From NCBI GenBank assembly GCA_026645575.1, contig JAPKMW010000186.1:1-9105 (forward strand): 9,105 nucleotides of DNA. Reading direction: 5' to 3'. The notes below the pieces were generated by a model, which saw only the letters and a program-made list of their open reading frames with translations, did not search any database and was not told the origin of the DNA. The stretch's first letter is position 1. The number at the start of each line of letters is the position of its first letter. Made by a program: the position numbers and the translations under genes. The stretch is from Caldilineaceae bacterium (GTDB taxonomy: Bacteria; Chloroflexota; Anaerolineae; Caldilineales; Caldilineaceae). Below, piece by piece: positions 1 to 6,905 of the stretch.

Positions 1-64
1 AGCGAGAAGCCGCCTCAGCGGCTGAGAAAACGATCCTAGCCGCTGAGGCGGCTTCTCGCTGTTA
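1..64. repeat. Long hairpin repeat, copy 1
   Basis: Two perfectly complementary 23-nt arms (1-23 and 38-60, left arm beginning AGCGAGAAGCCGCC) flank a 14-nt loop. The right arm continues into GTTA at 61-64; its partner would lie left of the window, since copy 2 (3439-3501) has TAAC there. The arms match copy 2 at 45 of 46 positions while the loops differ. The element lies about 65 bp downstream of the solute-binding protein gene, so it could end or stabilise that transcript. No T-tract is visible on the side that can be read, so it is not a textbook intrinsic terminator. A dispersed palindromic repeat is the safest description. Confidence 0.9.
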
Positions 65-67
65 GAG

Positions 68-83
68 CGGGATTTGAATCCCG
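68..83. repeat. Small hairpin beside repeat copy 1
   Basis: CGGGAT (68-73) and ATCCCG (78-83) pair around a TTGA loop. A comparable but sequence-diverged mini-hairpin (GGGT-TTT-ACCC, 3507-3517) sits at nearly the same place beside repeat copy 2, so it may belong to the same composite element. It superficially resembles a tRNA T-arm, but the loop is one base short and no tRNA body surrounds it. Confidence 0.45.
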
Positions 84-125
84 TTGTAAGGTAGGCCAAC
101 AGTATCATCTTGTCACTTCACCACA

Positions 126-2177
126 CTATTCGCTCAAATACCACTGTTCCGGGTACATGATCTTCTGTACGCCTTCGATCCAGCCGACGATCCATTCGTC
201 GGGGATGTTGCGGACGCGGGCGTGGAAGGGTTGATAGCCGGTGCCGGGGCGGGAGATGCCGATGACCCAGAATTGCTCCGCCGCGGCTTGTAGAATCGCT
301 TTCATGGCTTCGATCTGGGCTTCCTGGGTGGGGCTGGTCAGCACCTTGGTCTCGTAGTCGGCGCGCAGTTGCACGATTTCGTCCGGCATCTCGACCTGCA
401 CGGCATCAGTGGCGCCGGTGCGGGCGGCGAACCAGCCGTTGCCATAGAGGCCGAAGTATTCACCAGGCACATAGTAGCGCGGGTCCAGAATGGCCGTAAT
501 GCCGGCGCCGCCTTCCCCGGTGTACATGGAGGCTTCAATCAGGTTCTGCCGCTTGTTCTCAATAAACTGCACATCGGGCATGGAGTTCAGCGTCACCTCG
601 ACACCCACAGTGGCCCAGTATTGGGTGAGCAATTCAGCCACCTGCACCCAGGCTGTGCCATAAGAAAGGTCATTGGAGACGGAGAAGACAATCGACAAGC
701 GTTGCCCATCCGGCCCTAAGCGGAAGCCTTCGCTATCCTTTTCGGGCAGCACCTTGTCCAGGTGCTCGTTGGCCAGGTCTACATTAAAGTCCACATACTG
801 GGTTGCCAGTTGCTCATTGTAGAGCGGCGAACTCTCCAACGGTCCTTGCTGTGAAGGCGTGCCTTGGCCCTGGTGAACGATGTCGATGATCTCCTGGCGG
901 TTGATGGCGTAGGACATGCCGATACGGAAATCTTTGTTGGCAAAGATCTCGGCCTTAATCGGATCATCGATGGTGCGGTTGAAGTGAATCGTGTTGGAAT
1001 TGGCGCCATCGGAGTAGCCGACGTTGATTTGGAGCGGCTTGCCCGAATCCATGGCGTCAAAGTAGAGAACGCGATTTTCGTCGCCCGGATCCTTCACAAT
1101 GTCCAGATCGCCGTTGAGCATGGCAAAGGTGCGGCTCTCGCCATCCTGATAGGAGATGCCGACAAAGGTGTCCATATAGGGCAGTTGATTGCCGGCAGTG
1201 TCAACTTTCCAGTAGTAGGGATTGCGCTCCAGCTTGATCGTCGTACCGGTGCCCAGGGGTTCGGTGACAATCCAGGGGAAGAGCAGGGGGCGTTCCGGGT
1301 TGTTGTAAAACTCCTGCGTGTCGCTACTGGGGCCGGCAGCATACTTGTTAAAGAGGCCCATCCAATCTTCCACCCCATCTTCGGCTTCAACCAGCGCCTG
1401 AATATCGCTGTTGTACGTCGCATGGAATTGCGTCAGGTAATGTTTGGGGAAGAAGGTAATGTGACGCCCCGACCAAGTGGCCAGGTTGTAGAGGAAGGTG
1501 CCATAGGGATTGGCAAAGGTGAACTTGACGGTGTAATCGTCAATCTTTTCGGCCTTGAACTCTTCGGCGCCGTCGCCAGGCAGCCAGTCCGCAACCGGGC
1601 CAGCGGGTGAGAGTTCTTCGTTGAAAAGAATATCTTCAATATAGAACATAACGTCATCGGCCGTAAAGGGTTCGCCGTCCGACCACTTCATCCCTTGGCG
1701 CAGATGGAAGGTGTACTCACGCACATCATCGCTGACTTCCCAACTTTCGGCAATGTTTGGCTCGACGCCGGAGAAGTCCGCCGACCAGATGACCAGATTT
1801 TCCCAGCCGGTGACAAACCAGAGACCACCCCAGCCGGGATTGTTGCCGACAAAGCCCATGCGGAACTCGCCGCCATACTGCCCCACCTCTTTGATCGGTG
1901 TGACGATGGCCGGGTTGAGGGGCAGCCGCTCATCGACAGGTGGGAGAGCACCGGCCGCCACCCGTTCGGTCAGCATGGGTGATTCGGCGTACTGCGATGC
2001 CGGCACCTCCGCCGGGGCGGCTTCGGCTTCCGGCGCGGCAGTTGCGGCGGCTTCGGCGGAGGCAGCGGTATCCGCCCCTTGATCGATTGCCGCCAAGGGA
2101 TCCGTTGCCGCACCGCCACAAGCACTCAGCAGCAGCGCCAGCACAAGCAAGAGTGTTCCAAAGACATTTCGCTTCAT
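126..2177 (-). CDS. ABC transporter substrate-binding lipoprotein, family 5 (SBP_bac_5)
   Basis: A 683-residue extracytoplasmic receptor expected to deliver peptides or, as known for several family-5 receptors of Thermotogae, oligosaccharides to an ABC importer. Residues 1-20 form a lipoprotein signal peptide (MKRN, hydrophobic stretch, lipobox L17-S-A-C20), so the protein is probably lipid-anchored at Cys20. Residues 24-60 are an Ala/Glu-rich linker. The binding domain follows; its family signature spans about 139-176 (EPNIAESW..., then the KWSDGEPFTADDV motif). The length is above the roughly 500-600 residues usual for DppA/OppA, as in the long subclass. The start is supported by AGGAGG 4 nt upstream. 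It follows the LacI-type gene after 51 bp on the same strand, suggesting joint control. No permease or ATPase gene lies in the window; they could lie left of position 1 or elsewhere. The substrate cannot be read from sequence. Confidence 0.93.
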   Translation of the reverse strand: MKRNVFGTLLLVLALLLSACGGAATDPLAAIDQGADTAASAEAAATAAPEAEAAPAEVPASQYAESPMLTERVAAGALPPVDERLPLNPAIVTPIKEVGQYGGEFRMGFVGNNPGWGGLWFVTGWENLVIWSADFSGVEPNIAESWEVSDDVREYTFHLRQGMKWSDGEPFTADDVMFYIEDILFNEELSPAGPVADWLPGDGAEEFKAEKIDDYTVKFTFANPYGTFLYNLATWSGRHITFFPKHYLTQFHATYNSDIQALVEAEDGVEDWMGLFNKYAAGPSSDTQEFYNNPERPLLFPWIVTEPLGTGTTIKLERNPYYWKVDTAGNQLPYMDTFVGISYQDGESRTFAMLNGDLDIVKDPGDENRVLYFDAMDSGKPLQINVGYSDGANSNTIHFNRTIDDPIKAEIFANKDFRIGMSYAINRQEIIDIVHQGQGTPSQQGPLESSPLYNEQLATQYVDFNVDLANEHLDKVLPEKDSEGFRLGPDGQRLSIVFSVSNDLSYGTAWVQVAELLTQYWATVGVEVTLNSMPDVQFIENKRQNLIEASMYTGEGGAGITAILDPRYYVPGEYFGLYGNGWFAARTGATDAVQVEMPDEIVQLRADYETKVLTSPTQEAQIEAMKAILQAAAEQFWVIGISRPGTGYQPFHARVRNIPDEWIVGWIEGVQKIMYPEQWYLSE

Positions 2178-2180
2178 CTT

Positions 2181-2187
2181 TCCTCCT
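2181..2187 (-). promoter_or_regulatory. Strong ribosome-binding site of the solute-binding protein gene
   Basis: Read on the minus strand, AGGAGGA lies just upstream of the ATG at 2177. It is the best Shine-Dalgarno sequence in the window and the preceding lacI-like gene has none visible. Translation of the receptor is therefore likely much stronger than that of the regulator on the same transcript. Confidence 0.8.
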
Positions 2188-2228
2188 GGTGAACTATGCT
2201 AAATGTTGATAGAAAAACCACAAATGTA

Positions 2229-3254
2229 CTAAACGCGCGGCGCAGCAACCGAATCGCGCACAACCAAGCGGGTGGCCAGCAAGGTGCTGGTGGGCGGCTG
2301 TGCCGGGTATTGCACCCGCTCAATGAGGCGGCGCACACCGATCATGCCCATCCAGTTTTTGTGAACATGCACGGTTGTTAAAGCCGGTCGCACTTCGCCG
2401 GCCAGATCGATATTATCAAAGCCGGCAACCGAGAGATCGTGGGGAACGGTGAGTTGCATATCCTGCGCCGCGTTCAAGGCGCCGATGGCCGCCAAATCCA
2501 TACAACCAAAGATGGCGGTTACTTCTGGGGAGGCGCGCAACAGACGCTGCGTCGCTTCATACGCGCTGCGGGTCGAGTGAAAGGACTCGGCCACATAGCT
2601 GCGCTCAATCCCATGTACGCGCAATGTCTCCTGATAGGCGGCATGACGCTCTTGAAAACTGGGCGGCGACTTGGGGTTATAGCCCACCAGCCCAATATGT
2701 TTATGGCCCTGTGCAAGCAGATGTTCCATCACCAGCCGTGTCCCCTGGGCGTTATCGATCAACACAGTGTCAAAGGCGCGTTCGGTTGCATAGCTGTCAA
2801 TCAAGACGATGGGGGTGTTTGTTCGTTCATGGACAAAGTCCACAAGCGGATCGAGAAAGGTGCCGATGAGCAAGAGACCATCCAACTGCTTTTCGTTAAG
2901 CAGTGACGGCCAAATGACGGGGTGATTACTCTCATCCACTTCGACCGCAGCATACATCAAGTTGATATGGTGGTTGCGACATTCCCGCTCTACCCCGGCC
3001 TGCACATGGGAATAAAAGGGGTTAACCTCCACCGGGTAATTGAGGTCATGTTTGATCAACATGCCGATCATCGAAAGACGGACGTCTTCCCGTTCGACAC
3101 TATTCAGTTTCAACGGATATCCCAACGTGCGCGCAGCATCCAACACCCGTAAACGCGTGCCATCAGCGACACTACCCCGCTGGTTCAACGCCTGGGACGC
3201 CGTTCCAATCGACACACCGGCGCGCTCGGCTACCTCTTTGAGCGTAACAGACAT
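2229..3254 (-). CDS. LacI-family transcriptional regulator
   Basis: A 341-residue one-component regulator. Residues 3-23 form the LacI helix-turn-helix (TLKEVAERAGVSIGTASQAL). From about residue 58 a periplasmic-binding-protein-like sensor domain follows, ending with the typical PHDLSVAGFDNIDLAGEVRP segment and the conserved LTTV strand. Family members are usually repressors released by a small sugar-like ligand. The hinge (about 47-60, PLKLNSVEREDVRL) has normal length but lacks the canonical Ala-Arg-x-Leu; by eye Arg replaces the Leu that usually wedges into a central CpG. The ATG at 3254 fits the usual N-terminus; a TTG at 3272 would add six residues. Neither has a clear ribosome-binding site. 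The upstream promoter contains a palindromic operator candidate, suggesting autoregulation and control of the downstream receptor gene. Confidence 0.93.
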   Translation of the reverse strand: MSVTLKEVAERAGVSIGTASQALNQRGSVADGTRLRVLDAARTLGYPLKLNSVEREDVRLSMIGMLIKHDLNYPVEVNPFYSHVQAGVERECRNHHINLMYAAVEVDESNHPVIWPSLLNEKQLDGLLLIGTFLDPLVDFVHERTNTPIVLIDSYATERAFDTVLIDNAQGTRLVMEHLLAQGHKHIGLVGYNPKSPPSFQERHAAYQETLRVHGIERSYVAESFHSTRSAYEATQRLLRASPEVTAIFGCMDLAAIGALNAAQDMQLTVPHDLSVAGFDNIDLAGEVRPALTTVHVHKNWMGMIGVRRLIERVQYPAQPPTSTLLATRLVVRDSVAAPRV

Positions 3255-3317
3255 GACGGCAACGATCCACAATGATTCAGTTTAAAATAGATAGTTGAAA
3301 ACGCAAATGAAACTAAT

Positions 3318-3354
3318 TTTGAAAATTTGGGATGCTTGGGATGAAATTTTCAAA
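3318..3354. promoter_or_regulatory. Inverted repeat in the leader of the lacI-like gene
   Basis: Perfect 11-bp arms TTTGAAAATTT (3318-3328) and AAATTTTCAAA (3344-3354) flank a 15-bp spacer that itself repeats GGGATG. Each arm resembles the TTTTCA/TGAAAA half-site of the -10 operator, and the right side includes TGAAATTTTCA (3342-3352), a short palindrome of LacI-operator style. It lies downstream of the inferred transcription start, so it could be an auxiliary operator for looping or roadblock, or an AT-rich hairpin in the leader RNA. Confidence 0.5.
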
Positions 3355-3359
3355 TGAAT

Positions 3360-3380
3360 TTTTCAGATAATACCTGAAAA
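3360..3380. promoter_or_regulatory. Candidate operator overlapping the -10 box
   Basis: A 21-bp palindrome with 7-bp arms TTTTCAG and CTGAAAA and further pairing inside, matching at 9 of 10 symmetric positions. It fully covers the -10 hexamer of the promoter that drives the LacI-family gene. A repressor bound here would block RNA polymerase. The most likely ligand is the LacI-family protein encoded just downstream. The centre is TAATA rather than the CpG of standard LacI-family operators, which agrees with that protein's atypical hinge. Confidence 0.7.
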
Positions 3381-3395
3381 TCAACGAGTTGTCAA
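3367..3395 (-). promoter_or_regulatory. Sigma-70-type promoter for the lacI-like gene and receptor
   Basis: On the minus strand, TTGACA (3390-3395, full consensus) is separated by exactly 17 bp from TATTAT (3367-3372, five of six consensus bases). Transcription would start near 3360, giving a leader of about 105 nt before the ATG at 3254. The strong consensus and the palindrome on the -10 box suggest a promoter meant to be held off by a repressor. Confidence 0.8.
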
Positions 3396-3419
3396 CCCTC
3401 AAAAAGGGTGAAACAGCTC

Positions 3420-3435
3420 AGCAGTTGAAACTGCT
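3420..3435. repeat. Short perfect hairpin
   Basis: AGCAGTT (3420-3426) and AACTGCT (3429-3435) pair with a 2-nt loop, directly adjoining the long hairpin repeat copy 2. A smaller stem (ACCCT 3395-3399 with AGGGT 3405-3409) lies next to it over the upstream edge of the -35 box. No T-tract follows, so termination is uncertain. Confidence 0.5.
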
Positions 3436-3438
3436 AGC

Positions 3439-3501
3439 TAACAGCGAGAAGCCGCCTCAGCGGCTGGATCTACTAGCTGCTGAGGCGGCTTCTCGCTGTT
3501 A
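3439..3501. repeat. Long hairpin repeat, copy 2
   Basis: 27-nt arms (3439-3465 and 3475-3501) pair with one G-T mismatch around a 9-nt loop. The left inner 23 nt are identical to copy 1 and the right inner 23 nt differ at one base, but the loop differs in length and sequence. Like copy 1, it lies shortly downstream (about 78 bp) of a minus-strand stop codon, here that of the serine hydrolase. Folding of the RNA could mark the 3' end of the hydrolase transcript and separate it from the lacI promoter. Confidence 0.92.
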
Positions 3502-3578
3502 GGCGCGGGTTTTACCCTTGCGGCTCAATGGCAATCCATTTTTGAAAAGAGGATACCATCAACCAGTTTGGATTAGTC

Positions 3579-5552
3579 TCACCGCGACCACACCAACAGG
3601 TTCCAGAAGGACAACCACCAGACAAACGCGCCCCCAGCCACCAGCAACAGCGTATAATGCAACCGCCGCGGCAGGCTCCAATAGCGGCGCGCCCAGACCA
3701 CCGGCGTTAGGATCAGCATCACTACCGTCAATCCGACCACCACCCACGGCACGAGCATGAGATAGCCAAACCAGCCCGGCAGACCAAAGACAACAGCCTC
3801 GAGATTGCTGACTGTGCCGATAAAGAGCAGGAGAAAAGCGACACTGCCCAGGCTTAACAAACCGGCGCTCCACGCCGCCAGTTGCGCCAACCACGACCGG
3901 GACTCATGGTAGCGCCAGCGGATCCACAACGCCACCAGCCCGCCGATGATCGTAATCAGAAAGAAGAGGAAGGCGAAACTCAGCAGCGACAGGTTGAAAC
4001 CGCTAGCGGCATACCACGGCGCCTTTTCATAGCCGGTGGTCGGGTTGTTCTCCTGAAAAAGATGGGTGATGTTGCCCTGGGCATCGGCACGGAAGACCAG
4101 TTTGCCAAAGATCGACGGCGGCGTATCAACCGACGTGTAGACCAACGGCGCGGTCTCCACATAGCGGGCGGTCATCTGGGCCGGCGTCCCCAGCGACACG
4201 AGCAGTTCACCATTTGCTGTCGGCTGCACATTGATCATCTGAAAGAGATTGGTAATCTTCTCCACCTGCGTTTGATTGCTGCGCGCCATGATATAACTGC
4301 CGGCCACCTGCTGCGCATGAGCCACTGCATCCGCCGGCGGCGTGGGAATAGCGACATCGGCCACCGGGAAATAGTGATCCATAAACGTGCGCATGGTGCT
4401 CAAATAGGCTTGCCCGCCACTGACGCCGTTGTAGGAAACGACAAAGCCCAGGTTATGTTCTGGGATCAACGCCAGCACGCTGTGAAAATAGATGGTGTCG
4501 CCAGCGTGAAAGATCAACCGCTGACCGTTGAAGGTGGCCTCAATAAAGCCGTGGGCAAAGCCGTTGACCTGCGGATCGTTGGTAAAGCTCCGGGTGTGCA
4601 TCGTTTGCGCTGTCGCTTCGGCCAGGATGCGTTCGTCGCCGAAACGGCCATCTTGCAGATGGGCAATCATAAAGTTGGCGAGATCGGTCGCCGTCGCACT
4701 CAGCGCACCGGCTGGCGACGCCTGCACCACCTCAAACCCACGCGGCTCTGGCTGACCGCCAACATAGCTATAACCAACCGCCATGTCAGCGGCCAACCCA
4801 TCAGGCAACGGCTGACGGAAGGTGCTGCGGTTCATCTGCAACGGCTGGAAAATGTTCTCTTCGATATATTGCTCGTATGGCAGCCCACTGACTTGAGCAA
4901 TGATGTAACCAGCCAACGCCGTGCCATAGTTCGAATAGGCAGTCAGCGTCCCCGGCGGGCGGACACGGGCCGGCATGTATTGGATCAGGTATTGTTCCAG
5001 CGGCAGCATTCCCTCCACCGAACGCAAAAATAGCCCATCGCCCCGCTCCTCAAAGCCGGGCGTGTGGGTCAGTAGGTGCGCCAGAGTGATTGGTTCCGTT
5101 GGAGCGTCGCCCTGAGCTTGTCGAAGGGTGGCTGGGATCTGAAAGGCTTTTAGATAGGTATTGACGTCCGCATTCAGGTCGAGCTTGCCCTGTTCCACCA
5201 GTTGCATCACTGCCGTCCAGATGAAAAGCTTGGAGATCGACCCCGGTCGAAAGAGCGTTTGCTCCGCGACGACTGGTTTCCGCGTTGCAAGGTCGGCATA
5301 GCCATAACCTTTGGCAAAGAGCAGTTCGCCACCCTGCACCACGGCCACCGTCGCGCCGGGGAGATGATACGCATCCAACTGCGCGGCAATCATACCATCT
5401 AAGAAGGCTTCGACCTCGGCCGCCTGTAAGGGTAAGGCAGGTTGCGTTGCCGGCGCTGCGCTGAGGGAAGCGGTCGGATTCAACAGTAGTAAGAAGAGCA
5501 ATATAGCGCTGACAACGGTCAGCCGATGACGATGCAGACCTAATGAAAACAT
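3579..5552 (-). CDS. Membrane-anchored serine hydrolase, class C beta-lactamase/penicillin-binding family
   Basis: About 657 residues; numbering below is from an alternative ATG two codons upstream. An N-terminal hydrophobic segment (about 13-30) acts as signal peptide or anchor. The catalytic domain (about 48-400) has SxxK S107-I-S-K110 (acylated serine and base), Y208-S-N210, and H351-A-G-D-T355 in place of KTG. That set fits the esterase, D-aminopeptidase or carboxypeptidase-like branch rather than a true beta-lactamase. After a linker domain (about 410-505), four predicted membrane helices (about 525-547, 560-582, 596-622, 633-655) close the protein, so the active site should face outward. 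The start at 5552 is chosen because AGAAAGGA lies 6 nt before it but abuts the ATG at 5558. Residues 145-154 (LRQAQGDAPT) derive from a dispersed DNA repeat. It follows the glycosyltransferase gene closely, so cotranscription is likely. The substrate is unknown. Confidence 0.9.
   Translation of the reverse strand: MFSLGLHRHRLTVVSAILLFLLLLNPTASLSAAPATQPALPLQAAEVEAFLDGMIAAQLDAYHLPGATVAVVQGGELLFAKGYGYADLATRKPVVAEQTLFRPGSISKLFIWTAVMQLVEQGKLDLNADVNTYLKAFQIPATLRQAQGDAPTEPITLAHLLTHTPGFEERGDGLFLRSVEGMLPLEQYLIQYMPARVRPPGTLTAYSNYGTALAGYIIAQVSGLPYEQYIEENIFQPLQMNRSTFRQPLPDGLAADMAVGYSYVGGQPEPRGFEVVQASPAGALSATATDLANFMIAHLQDGRFGDERILAEATAQTMHTRSFTNDPQVNGFAHGFIEATFNGQRLIFHAGDTIYFHSVLALIPEHNLGFVVSYNGVSGGQAYLSTMRTFMDHYFPVADVAIPTPPADAVAHAQQVAGSYIMARSNQTQVEKITNLFQMINVQPTANGELLVSLGTPAQMTARYVETAPLVYTSVDTPPSIFGKLVFRADAQGNITHLFQENNPTTGYEKAPWYAASGFNLSLLSFAFLFFLITIIGGLVALWIRWRYHESRSWLAQLAAWSAGLLSLGSVAFLLLFIGTVSNLEAVVFGLPGWFGYLMLVPWVVVGLTVVMLILTPVVWARRYWSLPRRLHYTLLLVAGGAFVWWLSFWNLLVWSR
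5104..5129. repeat. Short dispersed repeat inserted in the hydrolase gene
   Basis: The core at 5110-5128 (CCCTGAGCTTGTCGAAGGG) is a short sequence I know as a widespread repetitive motif in many bacterial genomes, usually between genes. Here it is in frame inside the coding sequence and reads LRQAQGD on the minus strand. It falls between two well-conserved family segments (DVNTYLKAFQIPAT and EPITLAHLLTHT), where homologues normally have only a few residues. Confidence 0.7.
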
Positions 5553-5591
5553 AAACATTCCTTTCTGGTTAGGTTGATGCGCTTTTCCTCT

Positions 5592-6881
5592 CTACGCAGG
5601 AAGCGTTGAAACGTTGCACAACAGGCCGGCTGTGGTCAGCACCGTCAGCGCACGCCCAACCCCATCTTCCTGACGGATCGCCGCCCCCAGATCCGCTGCC
5701 CGCCGTTGCATGGCCGTGTCGCTTGTCGCCTGAAGTACCGCCGCCAACTTTGCCGCTGTCAATTTGTGACGCGGAATCGGCTGTGGCCCGACGCCCAATG
5801 CAGCAATGCGTTGCCCCCAAAAGAATTGATCGGCAAAGTGCGGGATCAGGATCGATGGCACACCCGCCTGCAAGCCCGCCGCCGTCGTCCCGGCGCCGCC
5901 ATGATGCACCACGGCGGCCACCCGTGGAAAAAGCCACTCGTGGGGTGCGGCATCCAAGCGATAGATGGTCGGCGGCAGCGCGATCTGCCCCATGCCGGCC
6001 CAACCGCTCAATAAAATGGCCCGCCGCCCACTTTGCTGCACAGCATCAACCAGTAAGCGGGTCAACCCTGCTGGGTCGCGCCCGGTCATGCTGCCAAAGC
6101 CAATGTAGACTGGTGGTTCGCCATCCGCAAGAAAATCAAGCAAGGTCGGCGGCGGTTGCCAGCTAGTTTCTTCCGCCAGAAACCAGTAACCAGTCGTATG
6201 AAAGTGCGCCGGCCAATCGGCGGGGTGGGGGACGACTTGGGGGCTATAGGCGTTCAACGTCACCAAGCGACGGCGCGCGGCCAGGTTTTCGGCGGCACTT
6301 TGGGGTGGCAAGCCCAACAGTTCTGTCCGCAAGCGGTTGGTCAATGCGCCGGTAAGCTGCCATGCCGCCCCTTCGATCAACCCTTTGCTAAACCAATAAT
6401 TGAGCAGGCTCACCCGGTTCGGCAAGGGTGCGCCGGGGATGGCCCGCCCATCACGCGTGGCGATCAGGGCCGGCTGTAACGGCATCGTCACCTGAGGGAT
6501 GCCCAACTTTTCTGCAATAGCAAGCGCATACGTGTCAGAAGTAAAGCTGCTAATGAGCAGATCAGCCCCCTGACTGGCTTGCCAGGCATCGATCATCATC
6601 GACCAGCCGGTGCGCTCGATCAAGCGTTTCATCAACCGCATCTGTACCAGCGGATTGTGTCCGCGCTCCACCCATTCCTGTCCATCCGGCCCGGCCATGA
6701 TGGCTTGCATATCCACCGTCGCCGGCATCGGCGTCACCCCATGCTGACTGATCCACGCGCCAAAATTGGCCCCGGCCAACAAGCGCACCCCATGCCCACG
6801 CGCCTGCAACGCTCGCCCCAAAGCCAACGCCGGTTGGACATCGCCCCGTGTCCCATACGCAATGATCGTAATGTTACTCAT
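5592..6881 (-). CDS. GT1-family glycosyltransferase (UGT/MGT-like, GT-B fold)
   Basis: A 429-residue enzyme expected to move a sugar from a nucleotide-sugar donor to a small lipophilic acceptor. The N-terminal GT-B domain starts with ITIIAYGTRGDVQPALALGRAL, the motif shared with sterol glucosyltransferases and antibiotic glycosyltransferases. The C-terminal donor domain has GFGSMTGRDP (about 261-270), PHEWLFPRV (313-321), the HHGGAGTT donor loop (326-333) and the A350-D-Q352 region that contacts the sugar. The length is typical and no membrane segment is obvious, so it is probably cytoplasmic or membrane-peripheral. AGGAG lies 3 nt before the ATG. The serine hydrolase gene follows after about 35 bp, and a CrtO-like oxidoreductase gene diverges from it. 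The acceptor (sterol or hopanoid, carotenoid, polyketide or glycolipid) cannot be decided from sequence. Confidence 0.92.
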   Translation of the reverse strand: MSNITIIAYGTRGDVQPALALGRALQARGHGVRLLAGANFGAWISQHGVTPMPATVDMQAIMAGPDGQEWVERGHNPLVQMRLMKRLIERTGWSMMIDAWQASQGADLLISSFTSDTYALAIAEKLGIPQVTMPLQPALIATRDGRAIPGAPLPNRVSLLNYWFSKGLIEGAAWQLTGALTNRLRTELLGLPPQSAAENLAARRRLVTLNAYSPQVVPHPADWPAHFHTTGYWFLAEETSWQPPPTLLDFLADGEPPVYIGFGSMTGRDPAGLTRLLVDAVQQSGRRAILLSGWAGMGQIALPPTIYRLDAAPHEWLFPRVAAVVHHGGAGTTAAGLQAGVPSILIPHFADQFFWGQRIAALGVGPQPIPRHKLTAAKLAAVLQATSDTAMQRRAADLGAAIRQEDGVGRALTVLTTAGLLCNVSTLPA

Positions 6882-6884
6882 GCT

Positions 6885-6889
6885 CTCCT
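6885..6889 (-). promoter_or_regulatory. Ribosome-binding site of the glycosyltransferase gene
   Basis: AGGAG on the minus strand, 3 nt from the ATG. It lies only about 16 bp from the foot of the 69-nt palindrome, so if the palindrome is transcribed, the RNA hairpin would end right beside the ribosome landing site. Confidence 0.65.
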
Positions 6890-6905
6890 GCTATTCAATG
6901 GCTTA

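Noticed and set aside
1..64. Classical Rho-independent terminator
   Set aside because: The stem is long and GC-rich, but no T-tract follows on the readable side, and copy 2 lacks one on both sides. A terminator role stays possible but unproven.
65..90. tRNA T-arm-like sequence (GCGGGATTTGAATCCCG)
   Set aside because: The loop is one base short of a T-loop with this stem, and no acceptor, D or anticodon stems surround it.
864..1610. Plus-strand open frame of 248 codons inside the solute-binding protein gene
   Set aside because: It is the antisense shadow of a well-recognised family-5 receptor and has no recognisable domain of its own.
2178..2228. Separate promoter for the solute-binding protein gene in the short gap
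   Set aside because: TTGTGG and TAGCAT can be picked out on the minus strand with about 16-bp spacing, but both match consensus poorly. Read-through from the strong upstream promoter explains expression better.
3300..3440. CRISPR-like array from several TGAAA-containing palindromes
   Set aside because: The repeats are short, unequal in spacing and in both orientations. They fit operators and hairpins, not a repeat-spacer array.
1..3501. The two hairpins as ends of a composite transposon
   Set aside because: No transposase or integrase lies between them, and each copy is itself a palindrome beside a gene end, so dispersed-repeat behaviour is simpler.
3882..5033. Plus-strand open frame of 383 codons opposite the serine hydrolase
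   Set aside because: The minus-strand frame carries SxxK, YxN and HxGxT motifs. The antisense frame is Arg/His/Gln-rich and shows no domain, as expected of a shadow frame.
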